A stretch of 64,000 nt of DNA from Brachyhypopomus gauderio (lineage: Eukaryota > Chordata > Actinopteri > Gymnotiformes > Hypopomidae), in the NCBI RefSeq assembly GCF_052324685.1, contig NC_135219.1, forward strand, positions 21,561,258-21,625,257, given 5' to 3'. The notes below the pieces were generated by a model, which was given only the letters and a program-made list of their open reading frames with translations, was not told the origin of the DNA and made no database searches. Of this stretch, positions 12,741-41,979 are shown piece by piece; the first letter of the stretch is position 1, and every line of letters starts with the position of its first letter. The translations under genes and the position numbers were made by a program.

Positions 12741-12790
12741 ATCAGGTTCGTGAGGTTTTGGACAGACTGAGTCCTTCCAAGCATTATGAC
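12741..12790 (+). pseudogene. partial duplicate of the CARD exon
   Basis: ATCAGGTTCGTGAGGTTTTG and CCAAGCATTATGACT closely match 13097-13146 in the true CARD exon (ATCAGGTTCGTGAGGTTCTG ... CCAAGCATTATGACT), with a few mismatches between. In the duplicate the next codon is TGA, so it could not extend the reading frame. It is probably a relic of an exon duplication about 350 bp upstream of its source. Confidence 0.75.
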
Positions 12791-12935
12791 TGAAGAATTC
12801 AGGAAAGTGGCACTGATGATTCAAGGATCAGAAAGGATGAGAAATATGCAAACAATAGATATGAAGCTTGCTTGAACTTGTGCCACTGTTGTTTCTGTTC
12901 TGACACATATATATGTTTTTATTTTATCAGGCATC

Positions 12936-15073
12936 ATGACACAATCCACAAAGGCAAAGAATTTTCTGAAGTCCCAGAGAAGTGAAATTATAAATGGTGT
13001 GAGAAATGTACAAGCTCTAGTTGACCACATGTTGGAGAACCAAGCATTTAAGTCAGAAATTGCAAGCAAAATTCGTGCCAAAAGCCCCGAACATGATCAG
13101 GTTCGTGAGGTTCTGGACTCTCTGAATTGTTCCAAGCATTATGACTTAATGGTGGAATGGCTAAAGGAAAACGAGCCTGGTTTAATGCATGATATAGGTA
13201 AGACTGTTTGTTTGATTACAGTTACTCTTAATATTCTCCATTACAGTCAGATCTTTTCATAAGGATGTATAAAGGTTTTGAAAACAGAAGAGATATCTTA
13301 CATTTCTTACAAATCTATACATTTTATATTTAAGATGGTGACAGTTTTGCATTTTATACAGGTTATTCAAGTGATGAAGGGCCAGAGAGTAAGTTACTGT
13401 AATATTTGTTTTATACTTTGTCAGGTTAAACAATATACATGATTTTGATTTTAGTGTTCTAATTTGTTTAAGTTTAATTTTTCTTCCACCTGTACATGCA
13501 GGAAAGAGGATCAAAATCCAGGAGAAAGTAGCAGTGGATGAAATGGATACTCAAGTCAATAAAATATTTGGTAAGCCTGTCATTTCTTTAAGACTTTGAA
13601 TAAGTGTTTTCTTTCTGAAAGAGTGATGAATCAAATGCCTACTGTAAATAGCACTTAATAGACATTATTTATTAATAGAACAACATCAAATAATTTAGAA
13701 CCAATCTTAAATATGTAAAGAATTAGTTAGATGTTACATAGCTGTCCATAACTTAACAATTGCACTGTCTTTGGTATCTCAAGGAAGCAAATCCTCCATC
13801 AGAATGACTTGCCCCTGAGAATGCTCAAATTTAAACATGCACTTTAACAAGCATGCTTGCTTTGTTTAAATCCTAAACAGATCTCAAGACTTTGTTCACC
13901 TTTGCCAAATTGGAAGAATGGATGTCTGAGTCTGACAGTGAAAAATTGATAGAGAACTTGAAACATAAACTTAGAATAAGTGAAATAGAAACTTTGGAAA
14001 AAAAACTGAAAAATAAGAAATTAAAGAAAAGTTTATGTTTTAATGCTGAAGATGTAAAGAAGATAAAAAGTAACCAAGAGCTTAAGTCATTTCTTTATGA
14101 TGTTAAGAAGAATGCAAAATTTCCTGATCTTACATTGAAGATTTTTTTTGAGAATGACACAGGCAGTACCTTGACATCAAATGGTTTCATAATGGAGCGA
14201 CGTAAGGAAAGCTACACTGATAATCATGCAAAGGATGAGAAAAATGCAGACAGTGTATATGGATCTTTATGCAGCTCAAGTGGAAAAAACGATATAGGTG
14301 CAGAGCAGGTGGATGATGATGGACTATCTGCATCTGAACCAAGATCTCAGGGTGGAGAGTCAGCCGTTAAAGAGCAAATACAATTCCATGCTGCCCACAG
14401 CCAAACACAAAATGACACTGAAGATTTGGCACCACTAGAGGGCACCATACACCAGGAGAGGAATGAACAGCTCTCGCAACAGAATAAGGATACAGTAGTA
14501 CAACCTCAAGAACAAATTGAGTTGGGTCTTAATGCATTGAGTAGAAGACAACATCAGAACCAGTCAACTAGGAGACAACTTCAGAACCAAAGAAATCTTA
14601 GCAAAAATAATATGGTTTATAACTGGGCAATGAAAAAATGCAGTGGAAAGGAAGAGTCAGGTAAAAATGTACTTGACTGCATCTCAATTAGAAACAAAGT
14701 AGAACATAGTGAGTACCCAATCTTTGTTGCAGACAACATCATGGTGTATGAAAACCCACAATCTGGTGAAAAACACATTATTTTTGTCACTGATGAAAAA
14801 GTCCTCAAAAGAAAGGAAATTTCAGGTCCCACTAGAATGTTGATTGATTATCAAATGTGGGTGTGTGGCATTAAAAAAACAGTAGTCTTAAAAAAAGTGA
14901 AAGATGAAGAAGAAGAACATGAATTTGATTATAAACAGTTTGATGATATTGTAGAACTGTGTCAAAAGTTTATTTTGGAAGCCTTTCTCCCGGCTTTTGC
15001 AGTGCTAAAAAAGCTTCAGCGAGAAAGCCAACTGTACTCTCTCATCCCGAAAGGTTCCAGTGAAAACCCATAA
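12936..15073 (+). CDS. CARD-containing protein with novel C-terminal region, ~516 aa
   Basis: Exons 12936-13197, 13362-13388, 13502-13570 and 13881-15073 join in frame through GT-AG introns (1,551 nt with the stop). ATG 12936 is the first in-frame ATG after an acceptor at 12929-12930. Residues ~8-85 have the length and helix pattern of a caspase recruitment domain (SEIINGVRNVQALVDHMLEN, then IASKIRAKSPEHDQVREVL, then LMVEWLKENEPGLM). Two small acidic/basic exons follow (SSDEGPE; KRIKIQEKVAVDEMD). The long last exon opens with a Lys-rich, probably coiled-coil region (~130-165), continues with a polar Gln/Ser-rich linker, and ends with a compact ~120-residue segment containing IMVYENPQSGEKHIIFV, an acidic EEEEHEFD and an amphipathic FILEAFLPAFAVLKKL. 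I do not recognise this last part. CARDs mediate homotypic assembly in apoptosis and inflammasome signalling; that role is inferred here from the fold alone. Confidence 0.8.
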
Positions 15074-15600
15074 TCATGTATAATATAGTAACGTATAATC
15101 ATACTCTGGGTTTGGCTTCTGGAGAGTCCTGATTTGATTTTTTTCTTGCTCATGATTCAGCACAAGTGGTAATCAACATGCTGGATGGGTTATCTGTTCA
15201 CCCCACAGATATCTGTTCTCATCTGTTCATCATGTTGTCCAAACTTTACTGTATTCTTTAAACCATTTCATTGTTTGGGTTTTCATTTTGGTAAATGCCT
15301 TTCTGAGAAAATAGATTTCAGGATCTAATAAGCTTTATTATTCTGTGCATTGTATTCTCTTTAAAGCATGTTGTAAACTTTGTTATACTAGCTTGCTACC
15401 TGTTCTAATTCACTAAACTATACAAATAAGTGCTAAACAAATAAAGGTATATATACCTGTAACCAAGAACCATTACTGTATTGAAGACGGTCACCAAGCT
15501 CAATAAACAACACTGCCTAAACCTCCAGAGTCTTTACTCTGCATAGCAGAAAATTCACAACGGTGTAATTACTTGTAAATAAATCTTGGTTTCTTGTATC
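15074..15600 (+). other. CARD gene 3' UTR
   Basis: AT-rich non-coding sequence after the TAA, with AATAAA signals at 15502-15507 and 15578-15583. The convergent ypel5 transcript ends a few hundred bases further on. Confidence 0.6.
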
Positions 15601-16160
15601 ATGGTTCAGTTTGTGATTATATACTGTCATTTAAATTCTCCACATTGGTATGTCCAACTCACCAGTTCTTGTAGAGTTCTGCTTATTGAGGATTGTCTTT
15701 CCATTTTATGATCACTTTTTGAATCCAAAAAGTTGTATTCAAATTTTTATAAGCCTTTTTTCTCTGTGTTCATTGTATTTCCTTCACATTTCATTGCTCT
15801 GTACTCTCCCATTGCTGGGTGGTACAGACTTATGAGAACACTCTACCAAATAACTATAGTCAAGGAGAAATGTTAGCTATCTAATCCAAAAATCCTGCTT
15901 TGTGGTATAGTCTTCAGCTCAGTAGTTTGTTCCAGAATGACCTGCAATAAAAGTTAATACTCAGGGATAATTTGAATGGAGTCTCACATGAATAGACTTA
16001 ACTTTTGAATTTGTCTTTGTGCTTAACAAGGTAAATTCCAAGAAGTGATGCATTTAAAGTAATGCAAAATGTGTTCAGATGTTTGACAACCTATTTTCCA
16101 ATTTATGTATATTGTTACATTCAAGACTTTAAAACAATGTAATGCTCAAGCAAGACCATT
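15601..16160. other. spacer between convergent genes
   Basis: AT-rich DNA between the 3' ends of the CARD gene (+) and ypel5 (-). No gene or element is recognised. Confidence 0.4.
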
Positions 16161-16840
16161 CACTTTATTAAGAATAAATGAACACAGGGTCATATATTGT
16201 ATGCCTTAAGAGAAAAAACAGGAATACCAAGTATCTAAACTAAAAACAAGAACTCCAAGAGAAAAAATAATGCTAATTAAAATGGTGCTGCACTGAATAT
16301 CAACACAGGCAATGAATGACTCTTACTATCCACCAGTATCACAATGATGGCTATAAATAGGCAGAAAATACTAACTCCATTTCTCCTCCCTCTAAATCAT
16401 TTTTAGGGCTGGATAGAAGATCACTGTTACCGGATGAAATCAAGATGTCTGTTTACCAGTCCAGGTGACAATGGAATCAGACGCCTTTTCACTGGTCTGG
16501 TGTTCCAGTATCTTTGCCAATTTGTCATTGCACTTTTCTGAACTAGAAAATACATCCCTCTGCATACACAGACTACTAAAGCTGTTGATAATTGGCTCAA
16601 GATGCATCTATAAGCATAGAATCAAGGGCATGCCAACAAATATTGCTGGCAGTGGCACTGATGTCATCAAGCCAAGGAGGGGCTGCTGGTTTTGTTTCTT
16701 ATTTTTCTGTTCTGTATTTTTAAATCAGTCTCTAAGCAAGGCCGGACCTGCTCACGAGAAGCGGACAAATTGTTCAGATCAGTGACGGACACGGTGGTGC
16801 TGACATGAGCTGCGTGGGGAGCGCAGGTATGGCCACATCC
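16161..16840 (-). other. ypel5 3' UTR
   Basis: Read on the minus strand, this follows the ypel5 stop. A TTTATT at 16163-16168 is an AATAAA polyadenylation signal on that strand. Confidence 0.55.
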
Positions 16841-17073
16841 TCAGGATGCATCCGAAGGAACGTGCTCCTCAAAGCCCTCGCTCTCCCTCACCAGCGCCCT
16901 CTCCAGGATGACACGCCCTTCTTTGTAGCGCTGGCTGTCTTCTGTGGCGAACTCGTAGATCCAGCCTAGCTTGCTGTTGCAGTTCTTGCAGCTGACATCC
17001 CGTACCATGTGTCTCCCAGTCAGCATCACGCGGTCCTGCACCTCACTGTACTGCAGGTTCACCACCTGGTGCG

Positions 17074-17139
<66 letters not shown>

Positions 17140-18843
17140 CCCAGTATACTTAGGATGCAAGCTTCATCACCAGACAAGACCTGTGGCCAATGGAAACCAA
17201 GTATTGGTCTCGAAATAATGCTATAAGGAAGGATTATACAGAGTTGTATAGTAACGAAGTAGAACTACTTCGCTACTGTACTTAAGTACTAAAATGCTGT
17301 ATCTGTACTTTACTGGAGTATTATTTTTTTCTCCTACTTCCACTTTTACTTCACTACATATTTTCCATCAGTTTAATACTTTTACTCCGATACATTTTTT
17401 ATGTGCTGTATAGTTACTCGTTACAATTATAAACATGTTAGCTGGTGCAATCACCGGGTCAAGTGATCAGGCTGTTTTATGAGAAAACTGCGCATGCTCC
17501 GGTCGCGTCTCGTTTACTCTGCTGCTGCCTTCACTGAACACTTGAGCTTCCTAATCTAGGTTCACTTGACACGTCGTGACTGCCGCAAGGGTCCGCACGG
17601 CAAAAATGACGCAATCGCGGTGGCTCCGCCCATGCGCGCGGTCGCGTCGCGAGGTCGTGCACCTCTTGATTTTTGTGCGTGCGAAGTTACAAGGTGGAAT
17701 TCATGCACTTGTACAGCACTTTGAAGGTCCATTTTCAGTATTTTCCAGCACCTTCAGCTTAATTTACATATTTATACAAATACACATATATTTGAAATTA
17801 TTCCAAATAATTCACTTTTTATCTCATTAAAAGAGATGGTACCGTGTTTGGTAACAGCAGAAGAGCGCAGTAAGCACTAGTTAGGTTAGATATCTTAGCT
17901 AACTAACCTAATTATGTTCATGGCGTGCTGCAGAATTCACTTAACATTAGCTGGCAATAAAGGTGACATGCTGACTAATCATGTGTCCATTTTTATAGTG
18001 TAGTGTTTTTATAGGGTAAGGGCATTTAATGAGGGTAAACGCAGGGCAGTAGGCTCACCCTTAGAATCCGACAGACGGATTTTACGTCCAAAATACACCT
18101 CGTTTTCTCAGCTAAACTACTCAGCTAAACTAATTTGTACTTCTGCGTCAAACCTACGACATAGCGGGACATAGGTTATCTGTTTTTTGTGTACAAAGTG
18201 TTAACCCCAGTTTTTTACGTACATACAGAACACTTGTACTTGTGATCTTTGACATCTTTGATTTGTAAGTGATATATAAAAACTATTGATAATCAAACTT
18301 TGTTGGCTTTCTTTAATTAATTCAAAACACAATACTTGTACTTTTTACTTTCAGTACTTGAGTAATAAATTTTAGACTAAACTACTTGCAATACTTAAGT
18401 ACAAAAAATGCTGAATACTTCTGTACTTCTACTTAAGTAAAGTTTTTAAAGAACACTTCAACTTCTACTCAAGTCAATGTTTTGATAGAGTACTTGTACT
18501 TTTACTCAAGTATGGGTCTCTAATACTTTATACAACACTGGGGTTATAGCATTAGTAATGTTATATATTATGATTTTATTATGATAAACATCAAACCCCA
18601 TGGTTAAAACTCTTCAGATATTCTAGATTAAAAGGAATCACTGTCAGCTCTGTTACAGTTACAACAGAAGGTGCATGCACAGGAACTTGGTCAAAATGTT
18701 ACCTTGTTAAAAAGAAAGGCGCGGCCTGTTGCTCCAGTGAAGCGTGTGGAAATGAGTTCAGAGCGGTTGGTCAGAATTGTGTCGCAGTTGGCACAAGAGA
18801 AGAGGCGCGTGCCTCCGATGTGGTCGAGGAAAATGCGTCCCAT
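16841..18843 (-). CDS. ypel5: Yippee-like 5
   Basis: Two coding exons on the minus strand: 18703-18843 (47 codons, from [11 protein letters not shown] to RAFLFNK) and 16841-17065 (74 codons plus TGA). They give exactly 121 residues, the normal YPEL5 length. The yippee fold's zinc ligands appear as CANC in the first exon and CKNC in the second. The sequence is almost invariant with vertebrate YPEL5, ending [13 protein letters not shown] four-base 5' UTR piece (18844-18847) precedes the ATG after an acceptor reading GATTGCAG. YPEL5 is a small zinc-binding protein associated with the CTLH (GID-like) ubiquitin ligase and with centrosome or spindle. The intron (17066-18702) carries a Tol2-like hAT element, and its acceptor is preceded by a GC/GT dinucleotide tract where a pyrimidine tract is usual. 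Identification is firm. Confidence 0.97.
17070..17134. repeat. (GC)n(CA)n microsatellite abutting the ypel5 acceptor
   Basis: GCGCGC for about 13 bp then CA repeats to 17134. On the transcribed (minus) strand this reads (TG)n(CG)n CACCAG, running straight into the coding exon at 17065. Confidence 0.95.
17239..18540. mobile_element. Tol2-like non-autonomous hAT element in the ypel5 intron
   Basis: The left end CAGAGTTGTATAGTAACG and the right end (reverse complement CAGTGTTGTATAAAGTATTA) are inverted. Both sub-terminal regions are full of TACTT/AAGTA hexamers (ACTTAAGTA, TACTCAAGTA), the signature of Tol2-type hAT termini. The flanks GGATTATA (17231-17238) and GGGTTATA (18541-18548) are an 8-bp duplication with one difference. 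No transposase frame is present. Its core (about 17480-18180) is an inverted relative of 8180-9180 and overlaps in sequence with the hAT at 5449-7366. Confidence 0.88.
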
Positions 18844-18847
18844 TGCA

Positions 18848-19445
18848 CTGCAATCAAAAGATAAGAAATTAGTGAACAATAAAAAATTATTAAGGATGAT
18901 GTAAAGAATTCACATTCACTTAATTATAATAAGATAAAGAAATAAACATTTATAAGAGCTTAAGCTACTGAGGTCAGATACTTAACAGGCATACTTAATA
19001 TGCTATAGTGCACCACACCAAAAGATCACATTATCAGATCATTTTTCCCCTTGTTCCCCATATGTTGTGTGTCAGTAACTAGTTTAAGGTAATTGACAAA
19101 TTGCAAACGCAATACTTGCTCAATTATTGTCATTCTAGCTGTAACTGTACACACATACAGATAACTAGACAGAACACCAAATCTGTTAAAAAACTTGTTT
19201 TTTTAGCTACAAGGCCGAACTCAAAATATATGATAGCTAGTTAGCTAGTCGCAGTAAATTGCTTGGCAATTTAACGAAAATAAATCGTGACAATAAGACA
19301 CCATAAATAGGTTGAACACCATCAGAATGTGTTGACAATACAAAGAAAAGAAAGGAAACACATTTTCCTGACTAACACAAATCTTGTCAGCTAGCTGGCG
19401 AACCTGGGTAGCTAGGCTAGCTGTTTATATGTGACGACGTCTCAC
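18848..19445 (-). other. ypel5 intron between non-coding and coding exons
   Basis: On the minus strand this lies between a donor CG|GTGAG (exon end at 19446) and the acceptor ATTGCAG upstream of the start codon. No further features are seen. Confidence 0.5.
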
Positions 19446-19700
19446 CGTTTTGTTGTCGTGACCTAATCCGTTCGTTTAAAAAAACTAGTCTCACTTCAAC
19501 TGATGTGATTTCTGTCACCAATTTACGTCGATGTCTTTTTTAAACCTTTCTGCGGGAGCCTTTTCCACACTTGTTTTAAGCCTGTTAGGTGTCTGGGTCT
19601 TTGTTGATATGAACTCCACTCAGCTGTTCCGAAGCTTATGTCAACATCCGGTTTTGAGCACTCGTACGCGCATGCGCCTGGATTTATGCCGCAAAGCGGG
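19446..19700 (-). promoter_or_regulatory. probable ypel5 first exon and promoter
   Basis: A donor on the minus strand at 19446/19445 closes a candidate non-coding exon. The sequence upstream includes the palindrome GCGCATGCGC at 19668-19677, a consensus NRF1 site typical of housekeeping promoters, and CATCCGG close by. The transcription start is not fixed by the sequence. Confidence 0.5.
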
Positions 19701-20200
19701 TCATTGTAGTCGATGCGTTGTTGCCAGTCACGTTTAATCCGGCAAAATTATCATCTCTTTATTTCAGAGAAAGGAGGCATCTGATAAAACATGAAACTTG
19801 GTATAGCTTCGCAAAAGCATCATTGCCACGTATCATACTAATATATGAACAGTGATAGAATACTAAAAAAAAAGATGTTAAAGGAAATATTTTCTTAGAC
19901 CTAATTTTATTTAAACTTTTCAGTCTGTGTTTTAAAGAGTTGATTACACCAGAAAGCACACTGTATGATGGAGTCTTGCACAAGCATACTGCATGCTTTT
20001 TGATATAGCATAGAGTGCGCAGGGATTGACCACAGGATATGGTGGTTGGTGTATTGTTACTTATTCTGTGATTACTTATTTTGTTTAGATTTTCTGTGAG
20101 GCTTGGTAGGCAGAAGAGACAATAAGGTTTAATGTAATAAAGGGGAGCTCCAGAAGCAAAGTAAAAAAAAAAAAAACAGACGAGCGTTCAGAGCCGGTTT

Positions 20201-20231
<31 letters not shown>

Positions 20232-21636
20232 GGTGGGCCAAGCAAATGAGGGGCAGGAAAAAAGAGTAACCCAAAATTCAGGAATAAGATGAAACTCCCG
20301 TATGTCAAACAACACAGACATTAACTTACAAATCCTAAGGTTAGGCAGAGTAAGATGTTGTGAAGAATAATGCAAACTGAGGGGTGTAAATGCACAGACA
20401 TTTAAGGACAATGAGACAGGTGAAATCAATAGACTGGGACTAGGAAGGCACAGCAGGAATACGGATAATATAGTTTTCCGGAGTCACTCTAGAGGCTGCA
20501 GACATTAAATGGCTATGTTTGAAAAAACCACTACTGTAAACTACATACTGCACTCAGTATATACTGTATACTGCATACTGGTCCCTGCAGTAGTATACAG
20601 TATAGTGTCCAGTATATGACAAATGCAAACGATACTCTAAGGTAATGTGAACATATGAAGGTTCTGCCCACTTGTGAAAGGTTTTCAGCCACCACTGCAT
20701 GATGCAGTACACCACAAAGATAGCTTTGCTCATGGGTTGGAATATTTGTCGGATGCAGTACACCATCTGGGTGTCTTTTGCATACTGGAAAAATTATATT
20801 GGTTGCATACTGTGTATGGCTATTTTGGCACGCTATTCTGAACACTGCCATAATCAAGCCGAATTGAAAATGCTAAATTGAGCATTGACCAGCATGTGTG
20901 TTCAAACACGCTAGCATGTGTGTTCAAACACGCTAGCATGTGTGTTGACCTTGTTAATCATGTTCCTTATTGCACTGGCAGTAACTCTGCTTGACTTTTT
21001 ATCAAGTGTAAAAAGATAAAGGGAATAAACCGCCCAAGCGTGCTCCGCCTACCTCTGCTTATGGTGACTTTTGGATGACCTGTGATCTCTCCATTCTCTT
21101 ACTCATCTAAAACTCATATCAGGTCCCCCATGATTGCATGTGGCCTTCTTCCTGCTTATCTGACACATGAGAAAAGCACAATAAACATTGTGCAATAAAC
21201 AGCACAATGGCATAACAATATCAGAGCGATACTGTAATTTTCACAGCTGGTAATGAACTGGAGTTTTCTGCCTATATGGAATTTTCTTGACTGATTCCCA
21301 GACCAAGAGAACATTGAATCAGTGAATGAACCTAACAGTGAAATCAAAGAACCATGAGTGACAGAATCAGAGTCAGTAAAATGATGTCAAACTTTAATCT
21401 TCTGTCTTGGAATAAGACCTGACACTTTGGCTAAAGGATTAAGCATTTTGAAATGCAATAATCTAATTTTACACATTTGAAATTTAGCATCATGGCCAAC
21501 AGACAAGGGGCATTTGACATACTTGTATTTGAAACTACATTCTGTTTATTTGGACAAAATAACATGTTCCCGCTCTCCACCCTGTTTGCTATACAAAGCT
21601 AAATGTTGTGTATTCTCCTTCTGTTCAAGGCTCTCA
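19701..21636. other. intergenic region, decayed repeats
   Basis: No gene is recognised. It holds a (GA)n run at 20202-20227 and an AGTATAC/GCATACTG-rich segment at about 20530-20870 ending in a GGCTATTTTGG motif. That segment resembles 9800-9900 and is probably an old MITE. Confidence 0.4.
20891..20947. repeat. 22-bp minisatellite, about 2.6 copies
   Basis: AGCATGTGTGTTCAAACACGCT is repeated in tandem. Each unit contains the self-complementary GTGTTCAAACAC, so each can fold into a small hairpin. Confidence 0.85.
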
Positions 21637-21644
21637 ACAATGAC

Positions 21645-21986
21645 TAGTGTTGCCACCTGTCCCGGTTTTCCCGGGACTGTCCCGGTTTTCACGTTGTCCC
21701 GGTTTTCCCGGGCTGTCCCGGTTTGTCCCGGTTTTTCGTCTTTTTAATATTCGGTCCCGGCAAAAAAACTAGGTTAGTTCAAACCACGATTCAGACTGTT
21801 CCACGATTCTGCACACTTTAAATCTGTTTTTTTTTTTTTTTTTTGTCGCTGTGTCCTCCGGTAACGTTTTACGTAACGTTTACGTTCGCCACCCCGCGCT
21901 CAACAACTTACGTCAACAGATTACACTCGCTCAGTATGACAGTGTCCTTGTTTTTTGTTTTTTGCCAGACCTAGGTGGCAACCCTA
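21645..21986. mobile_element. 342-bp hAT MITE
   Basis: The termini TAGTGTTGCCACCT and (reverse complement) TAGGGTTGCCACCT are inverted with one mismatch. They are flanked by a perfect 8-bp duplication ACAATGAC (21637-21644 and 21987-21994). The left arm repeats GTCCCGGTTTT several times. A poly(T) run lies at about 21827-21844. There is no coding capacity. Confidence 0.92.
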
Positions 21987-21994
21987 ACAATGAC

Positions 21995-24444
21995 ACAATG
22001 CAAAATTGCCATGGCCAGTATTAAGAAACGTATTATTACAGCCTTCATTTAAGTCTGAGTGCAAAAATGTCTTTCTTGCTTTCTTGTCTTATTCTGGTAT
22101 ATTGCTGCTATACATTGTGTGTATGTTGTGAGTATATTTTCTTGTGTTTTTCGTTGCTGCTAAATGCAATTTGCACCGTTTTTGTACTGTTTTGCCACTA
22201 TATGTGATACCGCCCTGCTGTAGAACCATTACTATCTGAGCCTCACCCCAAGCATTTCAATGTATGTTATGTCCCAACATGATGTGCAAATGACAAATAA
22301 ACTTGAAACTTGAACTTGAAACTTATCTTGTTTCAAGGGTACTTTTTTCTGCTGCAGCATTTATTTATTTAAATAAATGGTCACACAGACATCCATTCAA
22401 GCAGCAATCGTAGCAAACATAGCAAACACTATAAACACCCAAACAAAAACAGCAAATGAAGAGAGAACTCGGGGAATATATCCAGGTTGGTATTAGGAAG
22501 AAAACAAGGAATGAGTGAGGCTAGGTATATATTAATGGGTAATAAGGGGGGTGTGGTAACATGTGAAAGATGGGATATAAACAAAGGGCACATGGACACA
22601 TGCTGGCAGAAAGCAAACAAACAACAGCCATGCGAAAGTCTTATCACGTAAAGGGAGCGTGACATGCATTACTGGTGTATACTTATGGGTTTATTGTTTG
22701 TTTGCTTATTTGTTTTTTAATAAAAAAGTAATTTCACCACACTGTTTTTGGAATTTCTATTGTACGGTTATAGAACAATTTGGAATGATGTTGGTATGGT
22801 GTGGCCAGTTTTATTGATTGGTTTTGTTATGGTGTTATTTCAGTATTCAGTATATTAGGAAAACAAGTGAGAAAGTATCTAATATCTTTGTACTACTTGT
22901 CACTGTATGGAGGCCCCCTGCCAACTGCCTCCATCAGCAGCAGCAGTATTTCATGTTTGTCTTGTCATTGTGTCGTTGTGACGTTGTGATGCTGTGACGT
23001 TGTGTTCGTCCCTCAGGTGGTCATGGTCAATTAGAGAACCCTAATTAAATCCTCCATTTTCTCTGAGACTGGCATTATCACTTCCTTCTTTTCATTTTTG
23101 CACTCCCTTGTCCGTCACACTACTTTTAGAACTGTAAATAACTTTGTAGCCTAGGCAGGGATGCTTGTTGTAAATTTGTCTGTTTTTACAGAGTCAACAA
23201 CTGTACAGCCATGAAGCAGTAGACCAGTGTGGAGATGTCCAACAAGGTGTGATCACATTCATTTAGCCATATAGTTAGAGGCAATATTATTTTGGCAGAC
23301 AAGCCAAATCGGACATGAATAGAATAACTTAACATGGTTGTTCTACTACAGAAAGTCCTGCCTTTCCAATAAAAACAGCCATTTTGTTGCTAAAGACGTA
23401 AAAGACCATCGTGTTCTTTCATTGGAGATAAAATGTTTAGGATAAGACAACCAAGCATTTAAAAAGTATTGTATTTGAGCTAGCTAGCTACATATCTGGC
23501 CACTTACGTAAGGTAATAGAGCATAAACAAGATACAAATTATTGCTTTTGTTATTTTTTACGTGTGCATGTGTTTTGCCTTCTTGAAATATCTGAGTACA
23601 GGGTGTAACGTAGCTGAGATATCTGTTGAAACATAAGAAGACACATAATTATGGTGGACTTCTCCCCTAGAGAAAATCTGTAAGTCTGGACCTTTAATCA
23701 AAAGCCTAAAATCTAAATGTTTTCCATTGTTTCTCATTTTAATCTATACCAGATATAAAGAGATCTATTTTATTCCTATATTATTCTTCTGTATATATTT
23801 TAATCTCATATCTGATGAGAGAAGAAGAGCTCAAAGATGGAAGATATCTTATCTTTTATCATTGAACTGTGGATAAATGTCACAGATTAGCACGTGATAT
23901 CATGGAAGTGTGCAATCTTAAATACAGCACCTGTGTTTAATTTCTAACTTATCTTCTTACATTTCTTAATCCCTTCAATGAACCTTTGGTCATGCTGCTG
24001 AAGTTTGTGGATGACCAGCTTTAACTCCTGAAAGTTGCTTGTGCTACTCAATTATTTATTTTAAAAGGTTTGGTGCCTTTCATTGATGAATCCTTCTATA
24101 GTGGGATTGAGGCAGGTTGTGTGCCTTTATCATGTTTATCAGGTTTATTTAGACATGACAAACTCTATAGACATTAATGGCTTAGTGCAAGTGTCATGCA
24201 AGTGTCATTTTCTTCATTTAGTTAGCTAATGTTTATTTTGTACATATGGGCTATATTTTTCTATTTGCGCTTGTGCAAATATGGTGTCTGAAACCAGAAC
24301 ATGACATTTATTAAGACAGCTTGTTTGGGTTTATTTGTTTCTCACACTTCGATCTGAGCATTGAATGTTCCCGAAACCAATTCTTTGAATATTGATTATA
24401 TGTGGCAAGAATGTGTTTTTTTTATTATTTGGCTTTATAAAACC
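21995..24444. other. intergenic region upstream of plb1
   Basis: No gene or clear element is recognised over this stretch. It probably contains the plb1 promoter at its right end, but no core motif stands out. Confidence 0.35.

Positions 24445-41979
<17,535 letters not shown>

Noticed and set aside
16841-17134. 97-residue frame beginning with a CV dipeptide run
   Set aside because: The CV part is translation of the CA/GT microsatellite. Only the sequence from 17065 downward is the real ypel5 exon.
18691-18904. 77-residue plus-strand frame
   Set aside because: Antisense of the ypel5 coding exon.
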